From: Gammaproteobacteria bacterium
GTDB taxonomy: Bacteria > Pseudomonadota > Gammaproteobacteria > Comchoanobacterales > Comchoanobacteraceae
Assembly: GCA_029243665.1 (NCBI GenBank)
Contig: JAQWRO010000099.1
Span: forward strand, 1-30,765
DNA length: 30,765 nt
Direction: 5' to 3'
A program made the translations under genes and the position numbers. Below, in pieces: positions 13,325 to 22,069 of this stretch (position 1 is the stretch's first letter; each line of letters opens with the position of its first letter). Below the pieces are notes generated by a model. The model did not search any database and was not told the DNA's origin. It saw only the letters and a list, made by a program, of their open reading frames with translations.

Positions 13325-14650
13325 TTACTCAATTGTAAATGACGGAATCATCGGGTTAGTAGTAGCGCTGCCATGTTGGGTTTCTGATAAATCTAAAGAA
13401 GTATATTTGGCTTGTTTCTTACTAAAGAAACTAAAAGAAGATAGGCTTTTACAAATACGCGCCATAAGACTCTGCTCTGGCTCTTCTTCATGTATTAGAG
13501 AACTTTGTAGGTGGTTGTCGATGCACTCAATGAGTTCGTCATCAAATGCTCTACCATCATTATAACTGCTTTTTGTAATTGTTATCCAAGGTTTATCTTT
13601 ATAATTAACACTGTGCCATTCATCTTGGTAATAATGAAAAAAGTCTGGGTCTATAAAATGACTTTCAGATGGTTTTCGAGGGAGTAAGATATGGACACTT
13701 GGCACTTGTAAGGATTGTGTGCATCCAAGTATATTGTACACATCGCCAATGTTATCTCCTGTCACGTAGATCTCTCCTCCCAAGCTTTCAATCCAGTTTA
13801 TAATCATGGGTATTTTTTTGAGAGGTTCATCGTTTGAAAAAATGTACTGCTCATCTGCTTTGAGTGTTTCAAGACAACTTATAAAAGTGAATTTAGTGTT
13901 ATAAGGTTTAAGCTTTTCAATAATAATATTGCGCAAACCATCCCCTTTGTCTGGGAGTTCCAGGGTGACGGGGCTATCCATTAGAATAAAATGCAACTGT
14001 TCATTATTAACAATAGAGTATTCATAAATGGATTTTAACCAATGTTCAATTAAATCAATCGTTAATATATTGCCATTGAAATGACCACCCAGCATGAAGC
14101 CAACAACTTTAGTTCCTTCGCTAAGGTGTTCTGTAGGCAGGTGGTTGCTTTGCGGCGTAAAACAATCAAAATCTCTTCTCATATCACTATAAATACCTAT
14201 GAAATCGAAGATGCATTTAAAAGTTGTTTTTTTTATTGTAAATCGTTGTGAAATAATACGTTCTTTCCAATGTGGTAGGACGACTAAATCAATTTTGCAA
14301 CTTGAGTTGCTCAAAGCCTCTGTGTAATCGTGACCAACCCAAATAAGCAACCATTTTTTACGCTCAAATGGATCTTTAATGGCCCTAGACATAGATGTCA
14401 GTGCTACCAACCCATCTTTACCACTTGCGATACATATGGTTTGTCGTAAATGGGGCGTTTGTACAAATTCTTTAAGGTCGCCATCTCGATCTTTATGCAA
14501 GGAAATGGTCTCAAATATGCTCTTTTGTTTGATAAATGGTAAAACTCTTTCTCTGACCCCTTTCAATTGTTGAAGGTTTAATGCCTGAGGCTCATGCAGA
14601 GATGGCTCAGTTTCATTGTCTGGATTGATTAAGAAAACAACGCGAAGCAT
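13325..14650 (-). CDS. ELM1-like (DUF1022-type) protein, uncertain
   Basis: A 441-residue cytosolic-looking protein that I do not firmly recognise. Its layout resembles the two-domain, GT-B-like fold of the bacterial ELM1/DUF1022 family. First a Rossmann-like half reads TICIASGKDGLVAL, LLIWVGHDY and DLVVLPHWKE (about residues 70-135). A second half reads KVVGFMLGGHFNGNILTIDL, LHFILMDSP and, near residue 300, GGEIYVTGDNIGDVYNIL followed by PSVHILLP, as ELM1 proteins have GG-start, TTSRRT and VTADS segments. These resemblances are by eye. The last 55 residues are Ser/Lys-rich and look disordered, after a run of acidic residues (HEEEPEQSL), a pattern also found in type IV secretion substrates, so a secreted role cannot be excluded. 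Downstream lies the Hpt gene. The ATG has no clear ribosome site. Confidence 0.6.
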   Translation of the reverse strand: MLRVVFLINPDNETEPSLHEPQALNLQQLKGVRERVLPFIKQKSIFETISLHKDRDGDLKEFVQTPHLRQTICIASGKDGLVALTSMSRAIKDPFERKKWLLIWVGHDYTEALSNSSCKIDLVVLPHWKERIISQRFTIKKTTFKCIFDFIGIYSDMRRDFDCFTPQSNHLPTEHLSEGTKVVGFMLGGHFNGNILTIDLIEHWLKSIYEYSIVNNEQLHFILMDSPVTLELPDKGDGLRNIIIEKLKPYNTKFTFISCLETLKADEQYIFSNDEPLKKIPMIINWIESLGGEIYVTGDNIGDVYNILGCTQSLQVPSVHILLPRKPSESHFIDPDFFHYYQDEWHSVNYKDKPWITITKSSYNDGRAFDDELIECIDNHLQSSLIHEEEPEQSLMARICKSLSSFSFFSKKQAKYTSLDLSETQHGSATTNPMIPSFTIE

Positions 14651-14743
14651 AATTAAATACTATCATTTTATTTGATAAAGCTAAATAGTTGAGTTTCACG
14701 CATACTTTAAGCAAAGTTGACTAAACAATGTTATAATATTTAA

Positions 14744-15727
14744 ATGACTGAAAATGCTCACCCCAAAAAAATGCTTTCTGCCCAAATGATGAATTATGGG
14801 AGTTATGATGTTATAAAAATCAATCAGGTTGTGACCCCAAATCTAGAATCTACTCATATCTTAGTTAAGGTGTATGGCTCAAGTATTAATCCTTTGGACT
14901 GTAAATTGAGAGAGGGTTTATTTAAGAGTATGATATTTGGCTCATTACCTAGGACTCTAGGTTTTGATATTGTTGGTGAAGTTGTGTCCATGGGGCCGCT
15001 CGTCAAACATTTCAGGATAGGTGACAGAATCATTGCAAAGTCTATGTCATTGCCAGGTGGAGCTCATGCTGAGTATATTAATTTACCTGAGAGAGTGTGT
15101 GCTGTATTACCTGAGTCAATTGATTTTATTACGGCTTCAGGTTTACCATTATCTGGTTTGACAGCTTTACAAGCACTCAGAGATCACCTGCATGTAAGGC
15201 CAGGTGATAAAGTTCTCATCAATGGCGCTGGTGGTGGCGTTGGTCATTTAGCATTACAGTTAGCAAAGATCATGCGTTCAGAAGTGACTGTAGTAGTTTC
15301 TAACAAACAGATTGAATGGGCAACTTTATTGGGTGCTGATAAAGTTGTTTGTTATGGTGATGGTGTAATTGAAAGTTTAAAGACTAAATTTGATAAAGTT
15401 TTTGATGTGGCAGGGAATATCCCTAAGTCTGTTGCAAAGTCAATTATGAAGCCAAATGGTCGTTTTGTTTCAACTGATTTTTCTATTCAAAGTTCAATTT
15501 CTGATGTTTTTTCTAATGTTTTCCAGGGACAAAGTTTCAGTACAGTAATGGTTAGAAGCTCTAGAATGGACCTAGATTATTTGATCAATTTAGTTGTGCA
15601 TCAACTATTAAGGGTACAAGTTGATAAAGTTTTTGACTTTGTTGATATAGCTAAAGCACATCAATATATGACTACTCGTAGAGGCGTTGGCAAGGTAGTC
15701 ATTCAATTTTCAGAAGCTAAGGCATAA
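14744..15727 (+). CDS. NAD(P)H:quinone oxidoreductase-like MDR-family alcohol dehydrogenase
   Basis: A 327-residue medium-chain dehydrogenase/reductase. The N-terminal GroES-like half has YGSSINPLDCKLREG and LPRTLGFDIVGEVVSMG, the wording of zinc-independent quinone oxidoreductases. The NAD(P)-binding half has GDKVLINGAGGGVGHLALQL, the AxxGGVG motif, and GADKVVCYGD. The catalytic zinc ligands of true alcohol dehydrogenases are missing. Near the C-terminus a VFDFVDIAKAHQYM segment ends with RGVGKVVIQF, also typical. A perfect TATAAT (14732-14737) stands only six bases before the ATG, so the transcript may have little or no leader. Its last 25 bp overlap the end of the convergent ABC transporter gene. 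The substrate is unknown. Confidence 0.85.
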   Translation: MTENAHPKKMLSAQMMNYGSYDVIKINQVVTPNLESTHILVKVYGSSINPLDCKLREGLFKSMIFGSLPRTLGFDIVGEVVSMGPLVKHFRIGDRIIAKSMSLPGGAHAEYINLPERVCAVLPESIDFITASGLPLSGLTALQALRDHLHVRPGDKVLINGAGGGVGHLALQLAKIMRSEVTVVVSNKQIEWATLLGADKVVCYGDGVIESLKTKFDKVFDVAGNIPKSVAKSIMKPNGRFVSTDFSIQSSISDVFSNVFQGQSFSTVMVRSSRMDLDYLINLVVHQLLRVQVDKVFDFVDIAKAHQYMTTRRGVGKVVIQFSEAKA

Positions 15728-17349
15728 TCTGTTGCTTCGACATCCTTTATTTGAATGATTGTATCGTATAAAGTCTGATCTCTTTTTTGATGGCTGACAA
15801 TGAAAATTTTCTTAATGTTAGGATGCCTCATAAGGTTCGTCATAATCATGTGGTGTGACTTTTTATCAATGGCTGATAAAGCCTCATCCATAAGCCAGAT
15901 AGGTTTGATGTTAAGAAGTGCTCGAGCAATGCTTAATTGCTGTTTTTGACCGCTAGATAAATGTTTGGTAAGAAAGTGAATGCCAACCTTTTCAATCCAT
16001 AGACTGCATGCAGATACTTTGAATACATACGTTATATCATCATGTGTCAGGTCTGGATCAGCAAGCTTTAGATTTTCATAGATGCTTAAGTTGGGATAAA
16101 GCATAGATTCTTGTGAGATCAAACATAGCCATTGGTGCTTTTGTTCTAACGTTAAATCATTTAAATTAATCCCATCGATGTAGATTGCGCCTTTTTGAGG
16201 CATGATTGTGCCATACATCAATTTCATTAGAGTCGATTTACCACTACCAGGTAACCCGGTAATCCCAATAACGTGTTGGTTTGATAGATGGATGGTTAAT
16301 CTACTCATCAGCTGCCTTTGATTCTCATAGGAGAAATCCACTTTATGAAAGTAAATATGCGATCTATTACAGATAGATTTGTTATGAAAGACATATTGTT
16401 TGCTTTTAATTTTAGCTAGCCACTTATATTTATTTAGCAAGCTTATGGCACTTTGTAAATCACACCAGCTCTGTCCAAGTGACCAAGCTTTATCAAGAGT
16501 GCTAATTAAAGTCATTATAATGAAAGATAGATCACCAATGAGTAAATGGTTCTTTTGGCTCAGCATAAGCAGTATAATCATAATGAAGACAATAATAGCA
16601 ACCAGATCCATCACTAACCTAGCAAGGTTAATCATACGTATTAAGGCATTGCGAGATTTTATTTCATCTTGAGTATGAGTCGAAAAAAGAGTGAGTTTAT
16701 AATGTATTTGTTTTGAGTGATAAAGCGGTGTATGGTCTTTAAATAAGTGATTGTAATGATCGATGAGTTTATTTTTTGCAAGGTTATGCGCCGTGCTTTT
16801 AGCGCTGATGGCGCTTTTTAAATACCACATGATGCTTAATTGAAAGATAATATAGCCAAAGTATATAAAGAAAAATAAGGGATGTATGTGATAGACTTCA
16901 ATGAGAATTAATGTAAATAACCCTAATGTTGGTAATATATTCCATATGAGAACGCTGTAGGCATACTCTACAGATTTCGACAAATCAATCGTCAACTGGG
17001 TCCAGCTGGAAGGTGTTTTTTTCGACTTCTGAATAAGGTCTAAGTTTGCAATGGCATATAAAATAGATTCTCTAATGGCTTGAATGAAATTTGAAATGGG
17101 TAGGGCGCTAACAAAAATTTGTCCGCGTATGATTAATTTTGACAAACCCCAGGTGAGTGCAAGATATAGAGATTGTATTTGAAAATCATTCTTTGCATAC
17201 AAAGCATTTAATAATTCTCGTGTAAACCAAGGAATTGAGACTTGGCCGACAATTAATGTTGTAGGGATAATTAAAATAGATAAAATAAGAACTGGATTTT
17301 TACGCCATGCAGGCCATATCCAAGTATAAAAAATAGTCAGCATAGACAC
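15703..17349 (-). CDS. ABC transporter, fused permease and ATP-binding domains
   Basis: A 548-residue half-transporter. The N-terminal two thirds contain several hydrophobic helices (first one near residues 18-38, further pairs near 130-175 and 245-285), as in type I ABC exporters. The nucleotide-binding domain has Walker A GLPGSGKST near residue 365, a Q-loop LISQESM, the signature LSSGQKQQLSIARALL, Walker B IWLMDEALSAID near residue 485, and the H-loop His in IFIVSHQ. All catalytic motifs are intact. It would work as a homodimer or with a partner encoded elsewhere; cargo is unknown. The start is GTG at 17349 with an alternative ATG at 17343; neither has a good ribosome site. It lies 43 bp behind proS and may be the last gene of that operon. 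Confidence 0.85.
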   Translation of the reverse strand: MSMLTIFYTWIWPAWRKNPVLILSILIIPTTLIVGQVSIPWFTRELLNALYAKNDFQIQSLYLALTWGLSKLIIRGQIFVSALPISNFIQAIRESILYAIANLDLIQKSKKTPSSWTQLTIDLSKSVEYAYSVLIWNILPTLGLFTLILIEVYHIHPLFFFIYFGYIIFQLSIMWYLKSAISAKSTAHNLAKNKLIDHYNHLFKDHTPLYHSKQIHYKLTLFSTHTQDEIKSRNALIRMINLARLVMDLVAIIVFIMIILLMLSQKNHLLIGDLSFIIMTLISTLDKAWSLGQSWCDLQSAISLLNKYKWLAKIKSKQYVFHNKSICNRSHIYFHKVDFSYENQRQLMSRLTIHLSNQHVIGITGLPGSGKSTLMKLMYGTIMPQKGAIYIDGINLNDLTLEQKHQWLCLISQESMLYPNLSIYENLKLADPDLTHDDITYVFKVSACSLWIEKVGIHFLTKHLSSGQKQQLSIARALLNIKPIWLMDEALSAIDKKSHHMIMTNLMRHPNIKKIFIVSHQKRDQTLYDTIIQIKDVEATDYALASEN

Positions 17350-17392
17350 TTAGTTTGTTACTAAATGATGTGTGTTTACAATACTGTGTTAC

Positions 17393-18871
17393 TTAATATG
17401 CTTTAGCAAATATGGTCCAACGACCTGGTTTGCCAGTAAATATACAAGGGCCTTCTTCCGCATGATCTAATGGAAAGCATCTAACGGTAACGCTTAAGTC
17501 TTTCTTCAGTTGTGCTTCAATGTTTGCGTCTTCACACCAATAGCCTGCTACAAAACCTGTATTCTTTTTGAAGCATGTGTAAAGTGCTTTATCATCTGAA
17601 ACAACTTGGATGTTATCTTTTTGGAAAGACTCAGCTTGGTTTTTATAGTTTGACTGTATTTCATCTAGTAAAGCCGAGATGTTTGTATAAAAGTCATCTA
17701 TTGATAGAGTCTTTTTCTCTTTATAGCCAAGGTCTCTTCGTCCCATAAATACTGACTTTTGCTCCAGTTCTTTCCGACCAATTTCTAAGCGAATAGGGGC
17801 TCCTTTTTTTACCCATGACCATGCTTTTTCACCGCCTCTTAAAGGCCTTTTATCTATCGTTACTCTAATTGGTTCACCATGGTATGTGATTTTTTTCAAG
17901 TGATTTTCAATACTTTTACAAAATTCTAGAAGTTCATCGGTGTCATCGTTGTGCATGATAGGTAGTATGACAACATGTTTGGGTGCAATCCTAGGTGGGA
18001 CACGTAATCCATCATCATCACTATGAGTCATGATCAAACCACCAATAAGTCGAGTAGAGACGCCCCAAGAGGTAGTCCAGCAATGGTGTTTTTGTTCATC
18101 TTCACCCAAATACTCTATGTTAAAAGCTTTCGAAAAGTTTTGTCCAAGAAAGTGGCTGGTGCCTGCTTGAAGTGCCTTGCCATCTTGCATCATGGCTTCA
18201 ACACAATAGGTATTTAGCGCACCAGGAAAACGTTCTGTTTCAGATTTCTCACCCTTAATGACAGGCATGGCTAAGATGTTTTCACAAAATTCAGCATATA
18301 AGTCTAGTTTTTCTAAGGATTGTGTAACTGCTTCTTCAGATGAGGTGTGCGCAGTGTGGCCTTCTTGCCATAAAAACTCAGTGGTGCGTAGAAACATTCT
18401 TGTACGCATTTCCCAACGGACAATATTAGCCCACTGATTGACCAAGATTGGTAGATCTCTATAGGAAGCAATCCATTTTGAAAACATGTCTCCAATAAGT
18501 GTTTCAGATGTTGGGCGAACCACAAGTGGTTCTGTCAGCGGACCTGCAGGTTGTAATTTCCCATCTTTATCTGCTTCAAGACGGTGGTGCGTCACAACGG
18601 CACATTCTTTTGCAAAACCATCTACATGCTCAGCTTCTTTTTCTAAAAAGCGCATTGGTATAAAAAGTGGGCAGTAAATATTTTCTACCCCTGTTTCTTG
18701 GAAGCGCATGTTAAGTTCTTTCTGAATACCTTCCCAAAGTGCATAACCCCAAGGTTTAATGATCATGCAGCCTCTAACAGGTGAGATTTCAGCCAAATCA
18801 GCTGCTTTTACAACTTGTTGGTACCACTCAGGGTAATTTTCGCTACGGGTCGGTGTAATGGCTGTTTTCAT
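17393..18871 (-). CDS. proS: Prolyl-tRNA synthetase, archaeal/eukaryal (type 3) form
   Basis: A 492-residue class II synthetase that charges tRNA-Pro. It has the archaeal/eukaryal architecture: it starts with a short head then YPEWYQQVVKAADLAEISPVRG, has VVRPTSETLIG, a motif 2 of MFLRTTEFLWQEGHTAH (about residues 160-175; bacterial ProS reads RAREFLMKDAYSF), no inserted editing domain between motifs 2 and 3, and ends with GKPGRWTIFAKAY, a C-terminal Tyr being typical. The ATG at 18871 follows the argS stop by 7 bp. An in-frame TTG at 18901 would extend it, but the family begins near this Met. Most gammaproteobacteria use the longer bacterial form, so this points to horizontal acquisition in the lineage. 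Confidence 0.92.
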   Translation of the reverse strand: MKTAITPTRSENYPEWYQQVVKAADLAEISPVRGCMIIKPWGYALWEGIQKELNMRFQETGVENIYCPLFIPMRFLEKEAEHVDGFAKECAVVTHHRLEADKDGKLQPAGPLTEPLVVRPTSETLIGDMFSKWIASYRDLPILVNQWANIVRWEMRTRMFLRTTEFLWQEGHTAHTSSEEAVTQSLEKLDLYAEFCENILAMPVIKGEKSETERFPGALNTYCVEAMMQDGKALQAGTSHFLGQNFSKAFNIEYLGEDEQKHHCWTTSWGVSTRLIGGLIMTHSDDDGLRVPPRIAPKHVVILPIMHNDDTDELLEFCKSIENHLKKITYHGEPIRVTIDKRPLRGGEKAWSWVKKGAPIRLEIGRKELEQKSVFMGRRDLGYKEKKTLSIDDFYTNISALLDEIQSNYKNQAESFQKDNIQVVSDDKALYTCFKKNTGFVAGYWCEDANIEAQLKKDLSVTVRCFPLDHAEEGPCIFTGKPGRWTIFAKAY

Positions 18872-18878
18872 AGTTTGC

Positions 18879-20603
18879 TCACATAAAATCGATGGTTTCA
18901 ATGCCTAGGATATTTAGGCCTTGTTTAAGAATATTTGCTGTTAATATAGACAAAGATAATCGACTGGTTTTTTCTTCTGGGCTAGCAGATAAAATGGGGT
19001 GATGTTCATAGAACTGGTGGTATAGGCTAGCTAGTTTATAAAGATAATGACATAGTCGATGAAGGGCTAAAGAATCACGTATGGCAAAAATTTCTTTAGG
19101 AAATTGTACTAGATGGCAAGCTAAATCAGTTTCAATATCAGATTGAATTGAAATGTTACCCGCAGCTGCTTCAGTATGTGTTAGTTTTGCTTTTCTTAAA
19201 ATACTCTGGATACGAACATAAGCATTTTGTAAATAGGGTGCTGTGTTTCCATCCAGTGCCAGCATGCGATCAAAGCTAAAAACATAGTTTTTAATCTTGT
19301 CATTAGCAAGATCGGCGTACTTTAAACCACCAATGGCAATCGCTTTTGCAATAGGTGAAATCTGATCATTTGACCAATCAGGATGGCGGGACTTTACCAT
19401 TTCAATTGCTTTCTGAGTGGCTTCCTCAATTAAACTTGCAAGGGGGACAGTTGTGCCTTCTCGGGTTTTGTAAGGTTTGCCATTGTCTCCTAGTACCATC
19501 CCGAATAAAATAGCATTGAGCTCAAGCGTATCTTGCTGCCAACCAATGTGCTTGGCAGCCTCAAATACCATTGCAAAATGTTGTTCTTGTCTAGCATCTA
19601 CAACATAAATGATACGATCAGCTTGTAATTCATGAATACGAAAGTCTAGTGCAGCTAAATCAGTCGTTGCATATAAAAAACCACCATCTGATTTTTGTAT
19701 GATCAATGGTAGGTGCTTTCCATGACGGTCTTTAAAATTATCTAAGTAAATGACTTTAGCGCCATCATCTGTGTGGCATAGTCCTTTTTGGTCAAGCTGT
19801 TCGACCAGAGGTTTCAACTTAGGGTTGTAAAAACTTTCTGCCCGAATATCGGCTTCATCTAACAAAACTCCCAAAGATTGATAGATATCGCTAAAGTGAG
19901 CTTCACTTGCCTTGACTAGATTTTGCCAAATATCAAGTGTTTTTGACTCATGACTTTGTAATGCAACCACTCGATCTTTAGCTTTTTTAGCAAAGTCAGG
20001 TTCGGAATCAAATCTTTTCTTGGCTGTTTGATAGGCGTTATTTAAGTCTATGGCATTGGGATCAAAGTTGTTTTCAACCAAGTGTTCAATTAACATGCCA
20101 AATTGAGTGCCCCAATCTCCAATGTGATTTTGCCGTATGACGTAATCCCCACAGTAGGTCAGTAAACGCGTGATTGCATCGCCAATAATGGTTGATCTGA
20201 GGTGGCCAATATGCATATGTTTAGCAATATTAGGGCTGGAATAATCAACAACTACGGTCTTAGGTTCTTGCGTTACAGGAATGCCAAGTCTTGGATCACG
20301 TATTAGCTCATTAAGTTTGTCATCAAAGTATTCTTTTTTTAGAGAAAAGTTTAAAAACCCAGGTTTAGACGCTGCAACATCAACAAATATATCGTTTTCG
20401 CTGAGTATTGTTGCAAGCTCTTTAGCTATATCGATTGGGTTTTTTTGCAAGGGCTTGGATAAAAGCATGGCAATATTGGACTGAAATTGTCCTAGTTTAG
20501 GCTGATTAGCAAGTTGCACCTGAATGTTTACTTTGATATCAATTGAGTAAAGATCAAGCGCATTTTGTATTGCAACAATAATGTCCTGTATGGGGTTTAA
20601 CAT
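18879..20603 (-). CDS. argS: Arginyl-tRNA synthetase
   Basis: A 574-residue class I synthetase, normal length for bacterial ArgRS. The signature VVDYSSPNIAKHMHIGHLRS carries the HIGH motif at about residues 131-134. FGMVLGDNGKPYKTREGTTV stands in place of a canonical KMSKS loop, as expected for ArgRS. The N-terminal additional domain recognises the D-loop, and the C-terminal DALR-type domain contains the hydrophobic LCHYLYKLASLYHQFYEHHP. The order trkA, argS, proS on one strand with gaps of 48 and 7 bp suggests cotranscription. Confidence 0.95.
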   Translation of the reverse strand: MLNPIQDIIVAIQNALDLYSIDIKVNIQVQLANQPKLGQFQSNIAMLLSKPLQKNPIDIAKELATILSENDIFVDVAASKPGFLNFSLKKEYFDDKLNELIRDPRLGIPVTQEPKTVVVDYSSPNIAKHMHIGHLRSTIIGDAITRLLTYCGDYVIRQNHIGDWGTQFGMLIEHLVENNFDPNAIDLNNAYQTAKKRFDSEPDFAKKAKDRVVALQSHESKTLDIWQNLVKASEAHFSDIYQSLGVLLDEADIRAESFYNPKLKPLVEQLDQKGLCHTDDGAKVIYLDNFKDRHGKHLPLIIQKSDGGFLYATTDLAALDFRIHELQADRIIYVVDARQEQHFAMVFEAAKHIGWQQDTLELNAILFGMVLGDNGKPYKTREGTTVPLASLIEEATQKAIEMVKSRHPDWSNDQISPIAKAIAIGGLKYADLANDKIKNYVFSFDRMLALDGNTAPYLQNAYVRIQSILRKAKLTHTEAAAGNISIQSDIETDLACHLVQFPKEIFAIRDSLALHRLCHYLYKLASLYHQFYEHHPILSASPEEKTSRLSLSILTANILKQGLNILGIETIDFM

Positions 20604-20651
20604 ACCGTTGATTATTACGCATTTTGGTATAAGGTGGCAAGTGAATCTATA

Positions 20652-21971
20652 TCAAATTTTGATATTATGAATGGTTTGACGTGAATCGGTTAAAAATAAG
20701 ATCAAATCATTTTCTTGAATGATGGTATCTTGATCCAAAAGTAAATGACTATCTCTGCAGACACCTAGTAGACAAATATTGTTACCAAGGTCAATTGATT
20801 TGAGTGGTTTGTTAAGTTGTTTAAATTGATCATTGATAAGTACTGAAGCAGACATCAATAAGCCGTTGGCAATCGTGAAAACTAGTTTAATGCCATCTTT
20901 TTTGTAAAGGGCGGTCAAAATTAGGTTAACCATAGCCATTTGACCAGAAACGCCATAATCTAAATAAGAGCGCATTAGATCTAAATAATTGGGTTCTTTA
21001 AATAATGATAATGTTTTTTTACAGCCAAGTTGTTTAGCGATTAAACAACTTAACACATTACTCGCATCATCATCAGTTAAGCCGCAATAAATATCCGCAT
21101 CACCCAATGCTTCTTGTGTCCAGATTTGTTCATCTTTAACGTCACCATGTAGTGTTATGACATTTGGAAAATCTGCAGCAAACTTCTGACAAAGATGATA
21201 GTTTTTTTCAATAACTTTTATTTTATAGTGGCCACTTAGCTGTTTTGCCAAGTATTTTGCATTATACCCAGCGCCACCAATAACGATTTCATTTAATGAA
21301 GGGGTTTCAATGCCACAGGCTTCCATGATGCCATTGATATTGCTGACAGTGCACGCAAGGATTATTTCATCGTGAGGTTTAAGTGTGTCTGTTTCACTCA
21401 GATATATAATGGATTCATCTTCTAATTTGATAGGTATACGGCATTCATATGTTTTTTCTAATTCTAAAATATTTTTATCAAGCCACGGTGACTCTTCAGG
21501 GAGAATGAATCTAACCAATCCAGCTTCAAGATGGTATTGAACTTCTTCAGCGCCAGGATGATTAATGGTTTGACTGATTTTTTTTGCAAGAATGCGTTCA
21601 GGGTTGATAAATAAGTCAATTGGTAAATTATCATCGCCATATAACTTGCCATCATGGAGATAGTTATGTGTTCTAATACGGGCTATTTTTGTTGGCACAT
21701 TGAAAAGAGAATGAGCGATTTGGCAAGCAACCATATTGGATTCATCATGTTCTAGTACAGCAATTAATGCATCACTATCTGCACATTCGCCTTGTCGCAA
21801 AACTTCAGGGTAGGTAGGGTGTCCTACAATGCCTCTAACATCGAGCTCTAGATCGATTTTTTTCACAGCATCAACACGATTGTCAATCACAGTGATGTCA
21901 TGGCCCGCTGAACATAATTCCTGGGCTAGTGCGGATGCAACGTGATTACTACCTAAAATTAAAATCTTCAT
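20652..21971 (-). CDS. trkA: Trk potassium uptake regulatory NAD-binding subunit TrkA
   Basis: A 439-residue peripheral membrane protein with two RCK repeats that bind NAD(H) and gate a TrkH/TrkG potassium channel. The first Rossmann repeat opens MKILILGSNHVASALAQEL, where the last glycine of the usual GxGxxG is Ala. The second opens IVIGGAGYNAKYLAKQL at about residue 235. TrkA-C segments follow each (for example around IKLVFTIANGLLMSASVLI). The channel subunit is not in the window. The first repeat's altered glycine motif may weaken nucleotide binding there. The gene has a GAAAG-type weak ribosome site. Confidence 0.92.
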   Translation of the reverse strand: MKILILGSNHVASALAQELCSAGHDITVIDNRVDAVKKIDLELDVRGIVGHPTYPEVLRQGECADSDALIAVLEHDESNMVACQIAHSLFNVPTKIARIRTHNYLHDGKLYGDDNLPIDLFINPERILAKKISQTINHPGAEEVQYHLEAGLVRFILPEESPWLDKNILELEKTYECRIPIKLEDESIIYLSETDTLKPHDEIILACTVSNINGIMEACGIETPSLNEIVIGGAGYNAKYLAKQLSGHYKIKVIEKNYHLCQKFAADFPNVITLHGDVKDEQIWTQEALGDADIYCGLTDDDASNVLSCLIAKQLGCKKTLSLFKEPNYLDLMRSYLDYGVSGQMAMVNLILTALYKKDGIKLVFTIANGLLMSASVLINDQFKQLNKPLKSIDLGNNICLLGVCRDSHLLLDQDTIIQENDLILFLTDSRQTIHNIKI

Positions 21972-22069
21972 CTTTCGATATCTACCCTTATATAAACTTC
22001 AAATGTGACTTTGCCCATTCCTATAGACTCATACTCTATTTATAGACAATTTTTCGTTAAAAAACCTTT

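Noticed and set aside
13276..13332. TTG start for the Hpt gene at 13332
   Set aside because: The added residues are outside the Hpt domain and no ribosome site precedes the TTG. The overlap with the upstream gene makes it possible but less likely.
15703..15727. 25 bp tail-to-tail overlap of the MDR dehydrogenase and ABC transporter genes
   Set aside because: Convergent overlaps of this size are common in compact genomes and both proteins have normal C-termini; no special role is indicated.
18872..18901. TTG start for proS at 18901
   Set aside because: It would lie inside argS without a ribosome site, and the protein family begins near the ATG at 18871.
22021..22066. Possible terminator behind the flippase array (CTATAGA...TCTATTTATAG)
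   Set aside because: The stem needs a four-base bulge and is not followed by a T-tract in the minus direction, so readthrough into trkA cannot be excluded.
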